Source: Patescibacteria group bacterium
Lineage (GTDB): Bacteria; Patescibacteriota; Minisyncoccia; Portnoybacterales; GWB1-42-6
Assembly (NCBI GenBank): GCA_018826025.1
Contig: JAHKAK010000034.1
Location: 1 to 11,555 of the forward strand
Length of the DNA stretch: 11,555 bases
Direction: 5' to 3'
Made by a program: the position numbers and the translations under genes. A model generated the notes under the pieces. It was not told where the DNA came from, made no database searches, and saw nothing but the letters and a program-made list of their open reading frames with translations. How positions within the stretch are numbered: position 1 is the stretch's first letter; each line of letters starts with the position of its first letter. Positions 1 through 6,546 of this stretch are shown here, in pieces.

Positions 1-8
1 AAACAATA

Positions 9-44
9 AAACCCGCTCCCCCCTAAAACGAGAGACTCGGGTTT
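9..44 (-). other. possible second hairpin downstream of the tRNA
   Basis: AAACCCG (9-15) and CGGGTTT (38-44) form a perfect 7-bp inverted repeat, with a smaller CGAG-AGA-CTCG hairpin inside (29-39). Read on the minus strand the hairpin is followed by TATTGTTT, a poor U-run. It may be a back-up terminator or the edge of an unrelated repeat. The remaining bases 45-95 show nothing recognisable. Confidence 0.25.
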
Positions 45-95
45 AGTTCATTCATTATTAGTTAAGCTGTCCATTGCTTTTATTATCACCCCAAA

Positions 96-121
96 CAAAA
101 ACCCCGTCCAGAGACAGGGTT
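96..121 (-). terminator. intrinsic terminator of tRNA-Lys
   Basis: On the minus strand AACCC-T-GTC, loop TCTG, GAC-G-GGGTT forms a hairpin with one internal mismatch and runs into TTTTTG. It begins 15 bases past the tRNA CCA end, the expected place for a rho-independent terminator of a single-gene tRNA unit. Confidence 0.7.
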
Positions 122-135
122 GTGGATAAATAAAA

Positions 136-211
136 TGGTGCACCGGGGGGGAATCGAACCCTCGACCGTCTCCTTAAAAGGGAGCTGCTCTACCGACTGA
201 GCTACCGGTGC
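136..211 (-). tRNA. tRNA-Lys(UUU), CCA encoded
   Basis: The 76-nt cloverleaf reads from 211 down to 136. The acceptor stem GCACCGG/CCGGTGC pairs perfectly, the D arm is GCTC/GAGC, the anticodon loop is CTTTTAA (anticodon UUU at 176-178) and the T loop is TTCGATT. The 3' CCA is in the DNA. Two stem positions do not pair: G-A at the top of the anticodon stem (27-43) and A-C in the T stem (50-64). The loop and the perfect acceptor stem make the lysine identity clear. It delivers lysine to AAA and, by wobble, AAG codons. It stands alone, with its own promoter and terminator. Confidence 0.95.
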
Positions 212-224
212 GTAAAGCTTTTTT

Positions 225-253
225 ATTTTACTATAATTTATAAAAAATTTCAA
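225..253 (-). promoter_or_regulatory. sigma70-type promoter of tRNA-Lys
   Basis: On the minus strand TTGAAA (248-253) is followed after exactly 17 bases by TAAAAT (225-230). The predicted start near 218 gives a leader of about seven bases before the tRNA. A small perfect hairpin AACTGC-TTGT-GCAGTT (252-267) overlaps the upstream edge of the -35 box; its role is unknown. Confidence 0.6.
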
Positions 254-297
254 CTGCTTGTGCAGTTCGCTAACTTCAGTAAAATTAACCACTCACC

Positions 298-331
298 GTA
301 CCACTTTTTAGCGATAGCATATTTTTGACAC
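298..331. repeat. 34-bp direct repeat, copy A, 3' side of the Cas2-like gene
   Basis: This copy matches 932-965 at 23 of the first 24 positions and again in the last seven (TTGACAC against TTGGCAC). The shared core is TTTTTAGCGATAGCATA. It lies just beyond the stop codon of the minus-strand gene at 350-883. The two copies are 634 bp apart and enclose exactly that one gene. No third copy was found in the window. Confidence 0.8.
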
Positions 332-349
332 AACGGCCACGTTATAAAC

Positions 350-883
350 TCACAAATTAAAAAATGATTTTATTTCTTCATTCCTGCTTCCTAGATTATC
401 GGTAATAATAATTTCAATTCTGTCGTTAATCTTAAAGTATTCTCCCAGTGCTCTAATTTCTTTTTCGCATGGATACGGAAAAACAAAAACGCTTTTTTGA
501 AAGGGAAAAAATTTAAAAAATTTCAATCTTCTGCGCAATGCTTCGCGCGCGTATTTCCTGTCTTCGGGAACGTCAAACACCACTAAACGCCAGTGGCCGT
601 CCCAACGCTTCTGCTTCAAATTAAAATTATTCTTAATCTTATGCTCGCTTATTTTTAAAAACCCTTTTTCCGTCAACCGATAATAATCTTTATCATCTTT
701 TTTAAAACCTTTAATCAATCCGCTATTTTCGTATCTCTTCAAAGAACGGTTAAAATAACGCGTGTCTACCCTGCCTATTTTAAGCATTTTCTTTGAAAGA
801 CTTTCCCGCGAAAAAGCTTCCCAAAGAGCCAAAGATAGGTCGTCTAACGCTAATAATAAATTTTCTCTGAAATTTTTATCCAT
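350..883 (-). CDS. PaaX-like / Cas2-fold protein with N-terminal winged helix
   Basis: The 177-aa protein has two parts. Residues about 15-85 look like a winged helix-turn-helix (helices, then YYRLTEKGFLKISEH as the wing). Residues about 95-165 have the Cas2/PaaX C-terminal ferredoxin-like pattern: WRLVVFDVPED with Asp104 at the end of strand 1, an Arg/Lys-rich helix (REALRRRLKFF), then FQKSVFVFPYPCEKEI. Cas2 is the small structural subunit of CRISPR adaptation, and PaaX is a repressor of phenylacetate catabolism that shares the fold. Cas1, a CRISPR array and catabolic genes are all absent here, so a regulatory or mobile-element role is likelier than CRISPR adaptation. No Shine-Dalgarno sequence precedes the ATG at 883. 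Two 34-bp direct repeats flank the gene. The family call is by motif and general pattern; the function is not known. Confidence 0.7.
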   Translation of the reverse strand: MDKNFRENLLLALDDLSLALWEAFSRESLSKKMLKIGRVDTRYFNRSLKRYENSGLIKGFKKDDKDYYRLTEKGFLKISEHKIKNNFNLKQKRWDGHWRLVVFDVPEDRKYAREALRRRLKFFKFFPFQKSVFVFPYPCEKEIRALGEYFKINDRIEIIITDNLGSRNEEIKSFFNL

Positions 884-931
884 CTATTTTTTATTGTTAA
901 TGTTTAATTCATTTTTACAATTATGCTTAAT

Positions 932-965
932 GTACCATTTTTTAGCGATAGCATAAAGTTGGCAC
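932..965. repeat. 34-bp direct repeat, copy B, upstream of the Cas2-like gene
   Basis: Partner of 298-331. This copy begins 48 bases upstream of the ATG at 883, where an operator or promoter element would sit. Its ends GTACCA and TGGCAC are nearly inverted copies of each other, so the unit is an imperfect palindrome, as expected of a dimeric repressor site. It may equally be one end of a mobile cassette. Confidence 0.8.
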
Positions 966-1012
966 CGATACAAAAAATAACCCTACCATCTTGTACTCCA
1001 TACCCAGATCGT

Positions 1013-1701
1013 CTACTTTGCTCTTGTTATTTTTTCTCGTATCAGCACTTTTACCGCCATTAGCCCGTCCCGGTATTTTATTTTCTTGCCTTCCGATTTA
1101 ACTCTTGGGTCGTAAGCTATAGGTGTTTCTCTGATTTCTATTCCTTGCTTTAAGATTTTCGCGGTGATTTCTGGCTCAATCTCAAACCGCCGACTAGTTA
1201 AAACCATATTTTTTACGACATTTGAGCGAAACATTTTATAGGCTGTCTCCATATCAGTTAATTTGGCGTCAAAAAGACAATCTGTCAGCCACGTTAAAAA
1301 ACGATTGCCTAAATAATGAATAATTTTCTTCCTAGGCTGATAATCAATGAAACGAGAACCATAAACAACATCGGCGCCATTTTGCGAAATACAGTCAAAA
1401 AGTGTTGAAACCTGATCAATATCGCATTCTAAGTCCGCGTCGCAAAAAAAGATAAAATCACCCGCCGCGTGAGCCAAACCCGTCCGCAACGCCACGCCTT
1501 TTCCTTGATTGGTTTCGTGCCGTAAAATTTTTATAATTGACAAAAATCTGTTTATTTTTTCACTCGTACCGTCAGTTGAACCATCATCCACCACGATTAT
1601 TTCTTTATCTAAAGATAACAGCAATAATCGCTTCAACACTTTTTCTATTCTATTATTAACGCTTCATTAAAAACAGGAACGATGATTGAAAGTTTAGTCA
1701 T
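1013..1701 (-). pseudogene. family 2 glycosyltransferase (DPM1/GtrB-like), frameshifted near the start
   Basis: GT2 enzymes of this kind transfer a sugar from a nucleotide sugar to a polyprenyl phosphate at the inner membrane. Reading from ATG at 1701 gives MTKLSIIVPVFNEALIIE and then an amber stop (1645-1647). The rest of the protein continues in another frame to 1013. A tandem duplication of five bases, TCTAT twice at 1644-1653 on the plus strand, explains the shift. With one copy removed the frame becomes NEALIIEKVLKRLL, which has the normal family spacing, and the product is about 227 aa. It then shows DDGSTDGT (37-44), NQGKGVALRTG, the acidic DADLE metal-site motif (86-90), GSRF and the EIEPEITAKIL region. 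A weak alternative is re-initiation at the in-frame GTG at 1639, which would lose the first beta strand of the nucleotide-binding fold. Phase variation or a sequencing error is also possible. Confidence 0.8.
1644..1653. repeat. 5-bp tandem duplication causing the frameshift
   Basis: TCTAT occurs twice in tandem on the plus strand (ATAGA ATAGA in the gene direction). Two copies place an amber codon in frame. One copy would restore a continuous glycosyltransferase reading frame with canonical spacing. Confidence 0.8.
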
Positions 1702-1735
1702 ATTAAAAAATTTTCAATTACCAATTTTCAATAAA

Positions 1736-1752
1736 GCCCCGCTACGCGGGGC
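1736..1752 (-). terminator. perfect 7-bp GC hairpin after the 180-aa membrane gene
   Basis: GCCCCGC-TAC-GCGGGGC is a perfect inverted repeat 30 bases past the stop at 1783. On the minus strand TTTATT follows it, a weak U-run, so it is a plausible but not strong terminator. It is flanked by the AT-rich CAATTTTCAAT-type repeat (1711-1733), also found at 7381-7495. Confidence 0.45.
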
Positions 1753-1782
1753 AATAAGCAAAAAGCTCTGATTAACAAAAAT

Positions 1783-2325
1783 TTATTCATCATAGCTATA
1801 CTGCTGCTGCCGACCGCGTAAAAACATTATGGCTAAAATCGGCAACAAAATCCAGAAAAACTGGGCTAAGGGCCCGACAAAAATTATCCGCGCCAATGGG
1901 CTTAGTTCAGCCGTTACCTTAACCGGTAAAAAAACAACCACCATCGCCAAAATCAACCCAATCTGCAAAATGCTTAAAACTAAAATCTGCCACCAAGCGC
2001 CCCGGCCTTTCCCGCCAAGCCGCATGGCATGGCGCAAAGAAGAGTGCGGAATTAAAAAATAAAATCCTATCACCAAAGCTAAAAAAATGAAAATTTGAGC
2101 CGTACTTGACGGCACCTCTTTAAGGCCTAAAAAAGTCAGTTGTTTCCAGGGAATTGCGCGTGTAATTAAAAAAGAAAAATAAAACCCCAACATAACAATA
2201 ACCAGCCGATTGCGCCCCATGGATAAACCATAAACCAGCGCCACCGCCAAAAAAACCAAAATCATCAACCAGTCCCAGGAACCGGAAAAACTGAAATTGC
2301 TTAAACTATTGGCAGAAAAATTCAT
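1783..2325 (-). CDS. hypothetical polytopic membrane protein, 180 aa
   Basis: No family is recognised with confidence. Hydrophobic stretches at about residues 18-35, 39-57, 75-93, 112-133 and 148-168 suggest four or five membrane helices, with a basic loop (HAMRLGGKGRG, about 99-109) and a charged C-terminus (RGRQQQYSYDE). The first half loosely recalls CvpA-like proteins, but that resemblance is weak. The ATG at 2325 is supported by AGGAGG at 2328-2333, only two bases away, an unusually short spacing. The gene follows dnaJ after 244 bases that hold a possible terminator, so it may be a separate unit together with the glycosyltransferase gene downstream of it. Confidence 0.75.
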   Translation of the reverse strand: MNFSANSLSNFSFSGSWDWLMILVFLAVALVYGLSMGRNRLVIVMLGFYFSFLITRAIPWKQLTFLGLKEVPSSTAQIFIFLALVIGFYFLIPHSSLRHAMRLGGKGRGAWWQILVLSILQIGLILAMVVVFLPVKVTAELSPLARIIFVGPLAQFFWILLPILAIMFLRGRQQQYSYDE

Positions 2326-2429
2326 GTCCTCCTACGAATTATCTCTAATTACGAATACAAAATCCCCAAACCATAAGCGAGGGATAAATTTTCAAAACGC
2401 TTAACCTTTGAGCGAGGCCACCCGCCGAG

Positions 2430-2493
2430 AAAAATGTGTCGTAGACGCCTCCGCTACGTTGTTTGTTTTATTTTTGAGAGGCGGCGAGACACA
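2430..2493 (-). terminator. possible terminator after dnaJ
   Basis: TGTGTC (2435-2440) plus CGCCTC (2446-2451) pair with GAGGCG (2478-2483) plus GACACA (2488-2493). On the minus strand the stem ends directly in TTTTT. The 26-base loop and the internal bulge make it a weak textbook terminator, but it is the best candidate end for the hrcA-dnaJ transcript. The rest of 2326-2569 holds short GC-rich inverted repeats (for example the palindrome GCCGCGGC at 2495-2502) and no gene. Confidence 0.4.
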
Positions 2494-2569
2494 AGCCGCG
2501 GCTGGTATTATATTTTATGCTAACACTTGTAGCCGACGGCGGTTTTTGGAGGTGGGTGCCGAGTGACTT

Positions 2570-3664
2570 TTATTCTGTCTCTTTTTTCAACTCCTCCAAT
2601 AACTCTTTTGCTTTGCGCGACAAATGCTTAGGCGTTTTCACCTTTACTCTTACTATCATATCACCAAATCCCCGTTTCTGTAAGCGCGGCATTCCTTTGC
2701 CTTCCAAACGGATGTTGGCGCCAGATTCAATGCCTTCGGGAATTTTTAAATTTACCCAACCCGCTAAAGTGGGAATTTCTACTTTGCCACCCAATGCCGC
2801 CTGCGAAAAAGAAATTATCAAATCACAGAACAAATTATCACCTTCTCGCATAAACCTTGGATCACTCCGCAAATGCACCGTAATATATAAATCCCCGGCT
2901 GACGCGCCAAAAATTCCCGCTTCACCTTGCCCCGCCAAACTTATCACCTGTCCGCTTTGAATGCCAGCTGGAATTTTAATCCGTAATGATTGGTTTTCTT
3001 TCACTCGACCATCACCGCCGCATCTGGAACAATTTTTTTCCGATTTTTTTCCACTGCCCCGGCAATCCGGACAAACTATCACTTGTGAAAACGAAAAAAA
3101 TCCGCCGCCAGTTCGTTGCTCAATTTGACCCGCGCCCCTACAAGTTGAACAAGTTTTTATTTTTGAACCGGGCTCGGCGCCGTTGCCCGAGCATTTACCG
3201 CAAATCACCGAGCGACGCAAAGATATTTCTTTGTCTGCGCCTTTGAACGCTTCCTCCAGCGATATCTCTATCTCCACTCCGATATCCTGTCCCCGTTGCC
3301 GGCCGCCGCGCCGACCGCGACCGCCGCCACCAAAGATGCCTTCAAAAATATCTTCGAATCCACCGCCGTTACCCTGCCCAAAATTAAACGCCTCGGCAAA
3401 CGACGAGAAATCACGAAATCCTTCAAATCCATGCGCGCCGCCCCGGGCTTGGGCCTGTTCAAAAGTCGTGCCAAATTGATCATATTGGCCTTTTTTCTGC
3501 GGATCAGATAATACCTGATATGCCTCATTAATTTCCTTAAACTTTTCTTGATTCCCGCCTTTATCCGGATGATGCTCTTGCGCCAAACGCCGATAAGCCC
3601 GTTTGATTTCTTCCGACGAAGCGTTCTTAGAAACACCGAGAATTTTATAATAATCCTTTGACAT
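2570..3664 (-). CDS. dnaJ: chaperone protein DnaJ (type I Hsp40)
   Basis: DnaJ is the cytoplasmic J-protein that hands unfolded clients to DnaK and stimulates its ATPase. The order of the 364 aa is canonical. The J domain (1-66) has the HPD motif at 32-34, followed by a Gly/Phe-rich linker (about 74-120). The zinc domain has four CxxCxGxG-type repeats at 155-162, 172-179, 198-205 and 212-219 (CGKCSGNG, CSTCRGAG, CPDCRGSG, CSRCGGDG). The C-terminal substrate-binding domains follow (about 226-345). The length is normal for type I DnaJ. The ATG at 3664 lacks a visible Shine-Dalgarno sequence, yet the J domain begins right at it (MSKDYYKILGV), so the start is secure. The gene is last of the chaperone cluster, 108 bases behind the 274-aa membrane protein. 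Confidence 0.97.
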   Translation of the reverse strand: MSKDYYKILGVSKNASSEEIKRAYRRLAQEHHPDKGGNQEKFKEINEAYQVLSDPQKKGQYDQFGTTFEQAQARGGAHGFEGFRDFSSFAEAFNFGQGNGGGFEDIFEGIFGGGGRGRRGGRQRGQDIGVEIEISLEEAFKGADKEISLRRSVICGKCSGNGAEPGSKIKTCSTCRGAGQIEQRTGGGFFSFSQVIVCPDCRGSGKKSEKNCSRCGGDGRVKENQSLRIKIPAGIQSGQVISLAGQGEAGIFGASAGDLYITVHLRSDPRFMREGDNLFCDLIISFSQAALGGKVEIPTLAGWVNLKIPEGIESGANIRLEGKGMPRLQKRGFGDMIVRVKVKTPKHLSRKAKELLEELKKETE

Positions 3665-3724
3665 GATAAAAATTTAAAATGCAAAAATCAAAATGAAAAA
3701 TGACAATGTAAAATGCTAAAATCA

Positions 3725-3742
3725 GTCCCGCAGCTGCGGGAC
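3725..3742. repeat. 18-bp perfect palindrome upstream of dnaJ
   Basis: GTCCCGCAGCTGCGGGAC is fully self-complementary. It lies between the 274-aa membrane gene and dnaJ and is flanked by A/T-rich repeats of the AAATG/CATTT kind, including an inverted pair AATGTAAAATG / CATTTTACATT. As RNA it would give a 7-bp GC-rich hairpin with loop AGCU. It lacks a clear U-run, so an attenuator, an RNA-processing site or a dispersed repeat fits better than a full terminator. Confidence 0.65.
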
Positions 3743-3772
3743 ACCTAAATTTTACATTTTGAGATTTACATT

Positions 3773-4597
3773 TTACATTATAATGACTTCCTTCTCCGTT
3801 GCCACTTTCTCTATTTTAATAACTCCACTCCACAAAAGTATCCTGAATATCAGCCAAACTGCCAAAATCATCAACCACGACAGGAAGGTTCCGACAATTT
3901 TAAAAGTAAAAAATAAACTAACCGACATTCCCATCGGCAGCCATTCCTTAAATGCCTGCCACGCGCTGGCTAACTCTTCGTTAGTGGAAAGATACAGCTT
4001 ATCCATCATCTCGGCCTGTTGGCGATAAAATTCCGACGGTAAACTTTCTAAGTTTTGGCCCGCCGGCATTGCCAGCGGCAAAAGGATACTCATCACTGGT
4101 TCAACAATAGCGTCAAACAGCGGCCGCGGGACAGAAACTTTTTGCCCTAATGATTGGGTGAATGGCGCAAAGTAAAAAAATAAGGTAACAATTAGCGCTA
4201 TCGCCGTAATAAATGGTCCGTAACCTTTTTTCAAAATGACCCAGGAAACAAACTTTGTTCTTAGCTTTTTTTCAAAATCGGCCCGACCAGCCGCAAACAC
4301 CAAGAATAAAAACGCTATTGCTAAAACCAGGCCGGAAGTCAAGTCTTCTTTCAAAAACATCAGTGCCGGCAGAATAATTAAGAGCGGCAAACCGTAAAAT
4401 AAAATATTTCTGTCTTCCATCAGATACGCCAAGCCTGAACCAACGCCCAAAAATAAAAAGGCCGCTAAAGACCACAAAGACTTTTGCAACCAGGGCGAAC
4501 CGTCATTTAACGCCGTTGACAACGACAGCCAAAATAAAGACGAAAAAATAAAAATTAAAATTCCCAAAATAGAACGAACGATAAGTTTTTTATTCAT
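3773..4597 (-). CDS. hypothetical polytopic membrane protein between dnaK and dnaJ, 274 aa
   Basis: No family is recognised. Hydrophobic segments at about residues 7-28, 38-60, 67-82, 88-103, 125-150 and 232-258 suggest six membrane helices. Residues about 155-225 form a more polar stretch (ending NLESLPSEFYRQQAEMMDKLYLSTNEELASAWQAFKEW) that would lie between the last two helices and could be a substantial loop. The C-terminus is short and charged (KIEKVATEKEVIIM). The start at 4597 has only a distant AAGGA about 14 bases upstream, next to a 32-bp palindrome. The same strand and gaps of 67 and 108 bases to dnaK and dnaJ suggest co-transcription, which hints at membrane quality control or stress, but nothing in the sequence shows this. 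Confidence 0.75.
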   Translation of the reverse strand: MNKKLIVRSILGILIFIFSSLFWLSLSTALNDGSPWLQKSLWSLAAFLFLGVGSGLAYLMEDRNILFYGLPLLIILPALMFLKEDLTSGLVLAIAFLFLVFAAGRADFEKKLRTKFVSWVILKKGYGPFITAIALIVTLFFYFAPFTQSLGQKVSVPRPLFDAIVEPVMSILLPLAMPAGQNLESLPSEFYRQQAEMMDKLYLSTNEELASAWQAFKEWLPMGMSVSLFFTFKIVGTFLSWLMILAVWLIFRILLWSGVIKIEKVATEKEVIIM

Positions 4598-4612
4598 AAT
4601 ACAATTATGTCC

Positions 4613-4644
4613 TTATGCCATTGCGCTTAAGCGCAATGGCATAA
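4613..4644. repeat. 32-bp perfect palindrome between dnaK and the membrane gene
   Basis: Two 16-base arms (TTATGCCATTGCGCTT and its exact complement) meet with no spacer. In the minus-strand transcript this makes a strong hairpin 20 bases after the dnaK stop and about 15 before the next start. There is no U-run, so an mRNA-stability or attenuation element, or a dispersed repeat, is likelier than a terminator. Confidence 0.7.
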
Positions 4645-4650
4645 TATTTG

Positions 4651-4671
4651 TCATTTGTCATTTGTCATTTT
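4651..4671. repeat. heptamer repeat across the dnaK stop codon
   Basis: TCATTTG occurs twice in tandem (4651-4664) and is followed by TCATTTT. The last unit contains the TGA stop of dnaK (4665-4667). It belongs to the AAATGAC/AAATG-type low-complexity repeats also seen upstream of dnaJ (about 3670-3780). Confidence 0.6.
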
Positions 4672-6536
4672 TTGTCCTTCCCTTCCTCAAACTCACCCTT
4701 AATCGTTCCTTCCCCTTTATCTTTAATTTCCGGCTCTTCGGTCACTTCTTTTTCCGTGGCTTTTTCCTGTTTATACATCTCCGCACCGATTTTTTGGATT
4801 TCCTGCGACAAGGCGTCTAACGCCTGTTTCAACGCCATCTCATCATTGCTATCTTTCACTTTTTTGACCGCCTCAATTTTTTCTGACACGCCTTTTTTAA
4901 TTTCCGCCGGAACTTTATCGCCAGCGTCGCGTAAAGTCTTTTCCACACTATAAATTGTCGTATCGGCTTGATTGCGCAAATCAATTAGTTCTTTCTGTTT
5001 GCGGTCGTCCGCCGCGTGAGCTTCCGCCTCTTGTTTCATCCGGGCAATCTCTTCTTTAGACAAAGCGGAAGTATCTTTAATCGTGATATTCTGTGATTTA
5101 TTAGTGGCCTTATCCTTGGCCGTCACGGTCAAAATACCGTTGGCGTCAATGTCAAAACTGACTTCAATCTGCGGCACGCCTCGCGGGGCCGGCGGAATAC
5201 CGTCCAGAATAAACCGGCCTAATGTCCGATTATCCTTAGCCATGGGCCGCTCGCCCTGCAAAACATGAATTTCCACGCCCGGCTGATTATCGGAAGCTGT
5301 AGAAAAAATTTGTGATTTGGAAGCGGGAATTGTCGTGTTGCGCTCAATTAAAGGCGTGGAAACGCTCCCCAACGTTTCAATGCCCAGCGTCAAAGGCGTC
5401 ACGTCAAGAAGCAAAACATCTTTCATTTCGCCGCCCAGCACCGCGCCTTGGATGGCCGCGCCCATAGCCACGCATTCCATCGGATCTACCCCCCGCTCAA
5501 TTTTTTTGCCAATATAATCTTCAACGAATTTTTGCATTATCGGCATGCGCGTTGGCCCGCCCACCATAATAATACGCGTGATATTTTGCGGGCTTAATTT
5601 GGCGTCGTTTAACGCCTGCTCCATTGGCTGTTGGCATCGGCTAATTATCGGTTTAACCAATTCTTCCAATTTAGCCCGCGTGATTTTCAGCTGCAAATGT
5701 TTTGGTCCGTTTTGATCGGCCGTAATAAATGGCAAATTTAGATCCGTTTCTAAAGTAGACGATAATTCAATCTTGGCTTTTTCCGCCGCTTCTTTCAAGC
5801 GCGTCATCGCCATCTTATCTTTACTTAAATCAAAACCCGAATCCTTTTTAAATTCCGATAAAATATAATTAACCAAATTTTCATCCATATCCGTGCCGCC
5901 CAAATGAGTGTCACCAGAGGTTGAAATAACCGTAAACTGACTTTCTGTTTTTTTGTCGTCCATCTCAACAAGCGCCATTTCCATAATAGTGCAATCAAGT
6001 GTCCCACCGCCAAAGTCAAACACTAAAATCTTTTCCTCTTTCCCCGCCTTATCAATGCCATAAGCCAGCGCCGCGGCTGTGGGCTCATTAATAATGCGCA
6101 CCACTTCCAAGCCCGCGATGGCGCCAGCGTCCTTGGTCGCCTGGCGCTGGGCATCATTAAAATAGGCCGGAACCGTGATGACCGCTTTGGCTACCCTATC
6201 ACCCAAATAGGCTTCCGCGTCCTTTTTAATTTTTTGTAAAATATAAGCGGAAATTTGCTGAGGCGTGTATTCTTTTCCTTCAATAATTACTTTCTCGCTC
6301 GTACCCATTTTGCGCTTAATAGCCAAAATAGTGCGCTCGGGATTAGTAACCGCTTGGCGCCGCGCCGGCTCGCCAACCAGCAATTGCCCGTCTTTAGCAA
6401 AGGCAACATACGATGGAAAAGCCTTGCCGCCAACGGTCGTGCCTTCAGCCGAAGGAATGATTATCGCCTTGCCGCCTTCCACCACCGCCGCCGCGGAATT
6501 TGATGTGCCCAAATCTATACCAATGATTTTTGACAT
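4665..6536 (-). CDS. dnaK: molecular chaperone DnaK (Hsp70)
   Basis: DnaK is the cytoplasmic Hsp70 ATPase that binds exposed hydrophobic peptides with DnaJ and GrpE. All landmarks are present in 623 aa: phosphate loop DLGTSNS (8-14), VPAYFNDAQRQATKDAG (122-138), NEPTAAALAYG (150-160), DFGGGTLD (174-181), VGGPTRMP (325-332), the linker DVLLLDVTPL (373-382), then the beta substrate domain and helical lid. Between IKRKMG and QQISAYIL it has the short Gram-positive-like spacing and lacks the roughly 24-residue segment of proteobacterial DnaK. The C-terminal tail ends EFEEGKDKK, close to the EFEEVKDKK of proteobacterial DnaK. The ATG at 6536 has no Shine-Dalgarno sequence but begins exactly at MSKIIGIDLG. 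A 121-bp inverted-repeat element ends 10 bases upstream. Confidence 0.98.
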   Translation of the reverse strand: MSKIIGIDLGTSNSAAAVVEGGKAIIIPSAEGTTVGGKAFPSYVAFAKDGQLLVGEPARRQAVTNPERTILAIKRKMGTSEKVIIEGKEYTPQQISAYILQKIKKDAEAYLGDRVAKAVITVPAYFNDAQRQATKDAGAIAGLEVVRIINEPTAAALAYGIDKAGKEEKILVFDFGGGTLDCTIMEMALVEMDDKKTESQFTVISTSGDTHLGGTDMDENLVNYILSEFKKDSGFDLSKDKMAMTRLKEAAEKAKIELSSTLETDLNLPFITADQNGPKHLQLKITRAKLEELVKPIISRCQQPMEQALNDAKLSPQNITRIIMVGGPTRMPIMQKFVEDYIGKKIERGVDPMECVAMGAAIQGAVLGGEMKDVLLLDVTPLTLGIETLGSVSTPLIERNTTIPASKSQIFSTASDNQPGVEIHVLQGERPMAKDNRTLGRFILDGIPPAPRGVPQIEVSFDIDANGILTVTAKDKATNKSQNITIKDTSALSKEEIARMKQEAEAHAADDRKQKELIDLRNQADTTIYSVEKTLRDAGDKVPAEIKKGVSEKIEAVKKVKDSNDEMALKQALDALSQEIQKIGAEMYKQEKATEKEVTEEPEIKDKGEGTIKGEFEEGKDKK

Positions 6537-6546
6537 TTTTTCAAAC

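Noticed and set aside
86..292. 68-aa open frame on the minus strand
   Set aside because: It reads straight through the tRNA-Lys gene and its terminator; the peptide is a translated tRNA.
350..883. CRISPR-Cas locus
   Set aside because: The Cas2-like fold suggested it, but there is no repeat-spacer array, no cas1 and no effector; two direct repeats 634 bp apart are not an array.
1644..1653. Programmed ribosomal frameshift in the glycosyltransferase
   Set aside because: No slippery heptamer with a downstream structure is needed; the 5-bp tandem duplication explains the shift fully and its removal gives the expected spacing.
3183..3511. Several proline- or alanine-rich open frames opposite dnaJ
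   Set aside because: They are antisense shadows of the Gly/Phe-rich and zinc-finger coding region and lack start signals or families.
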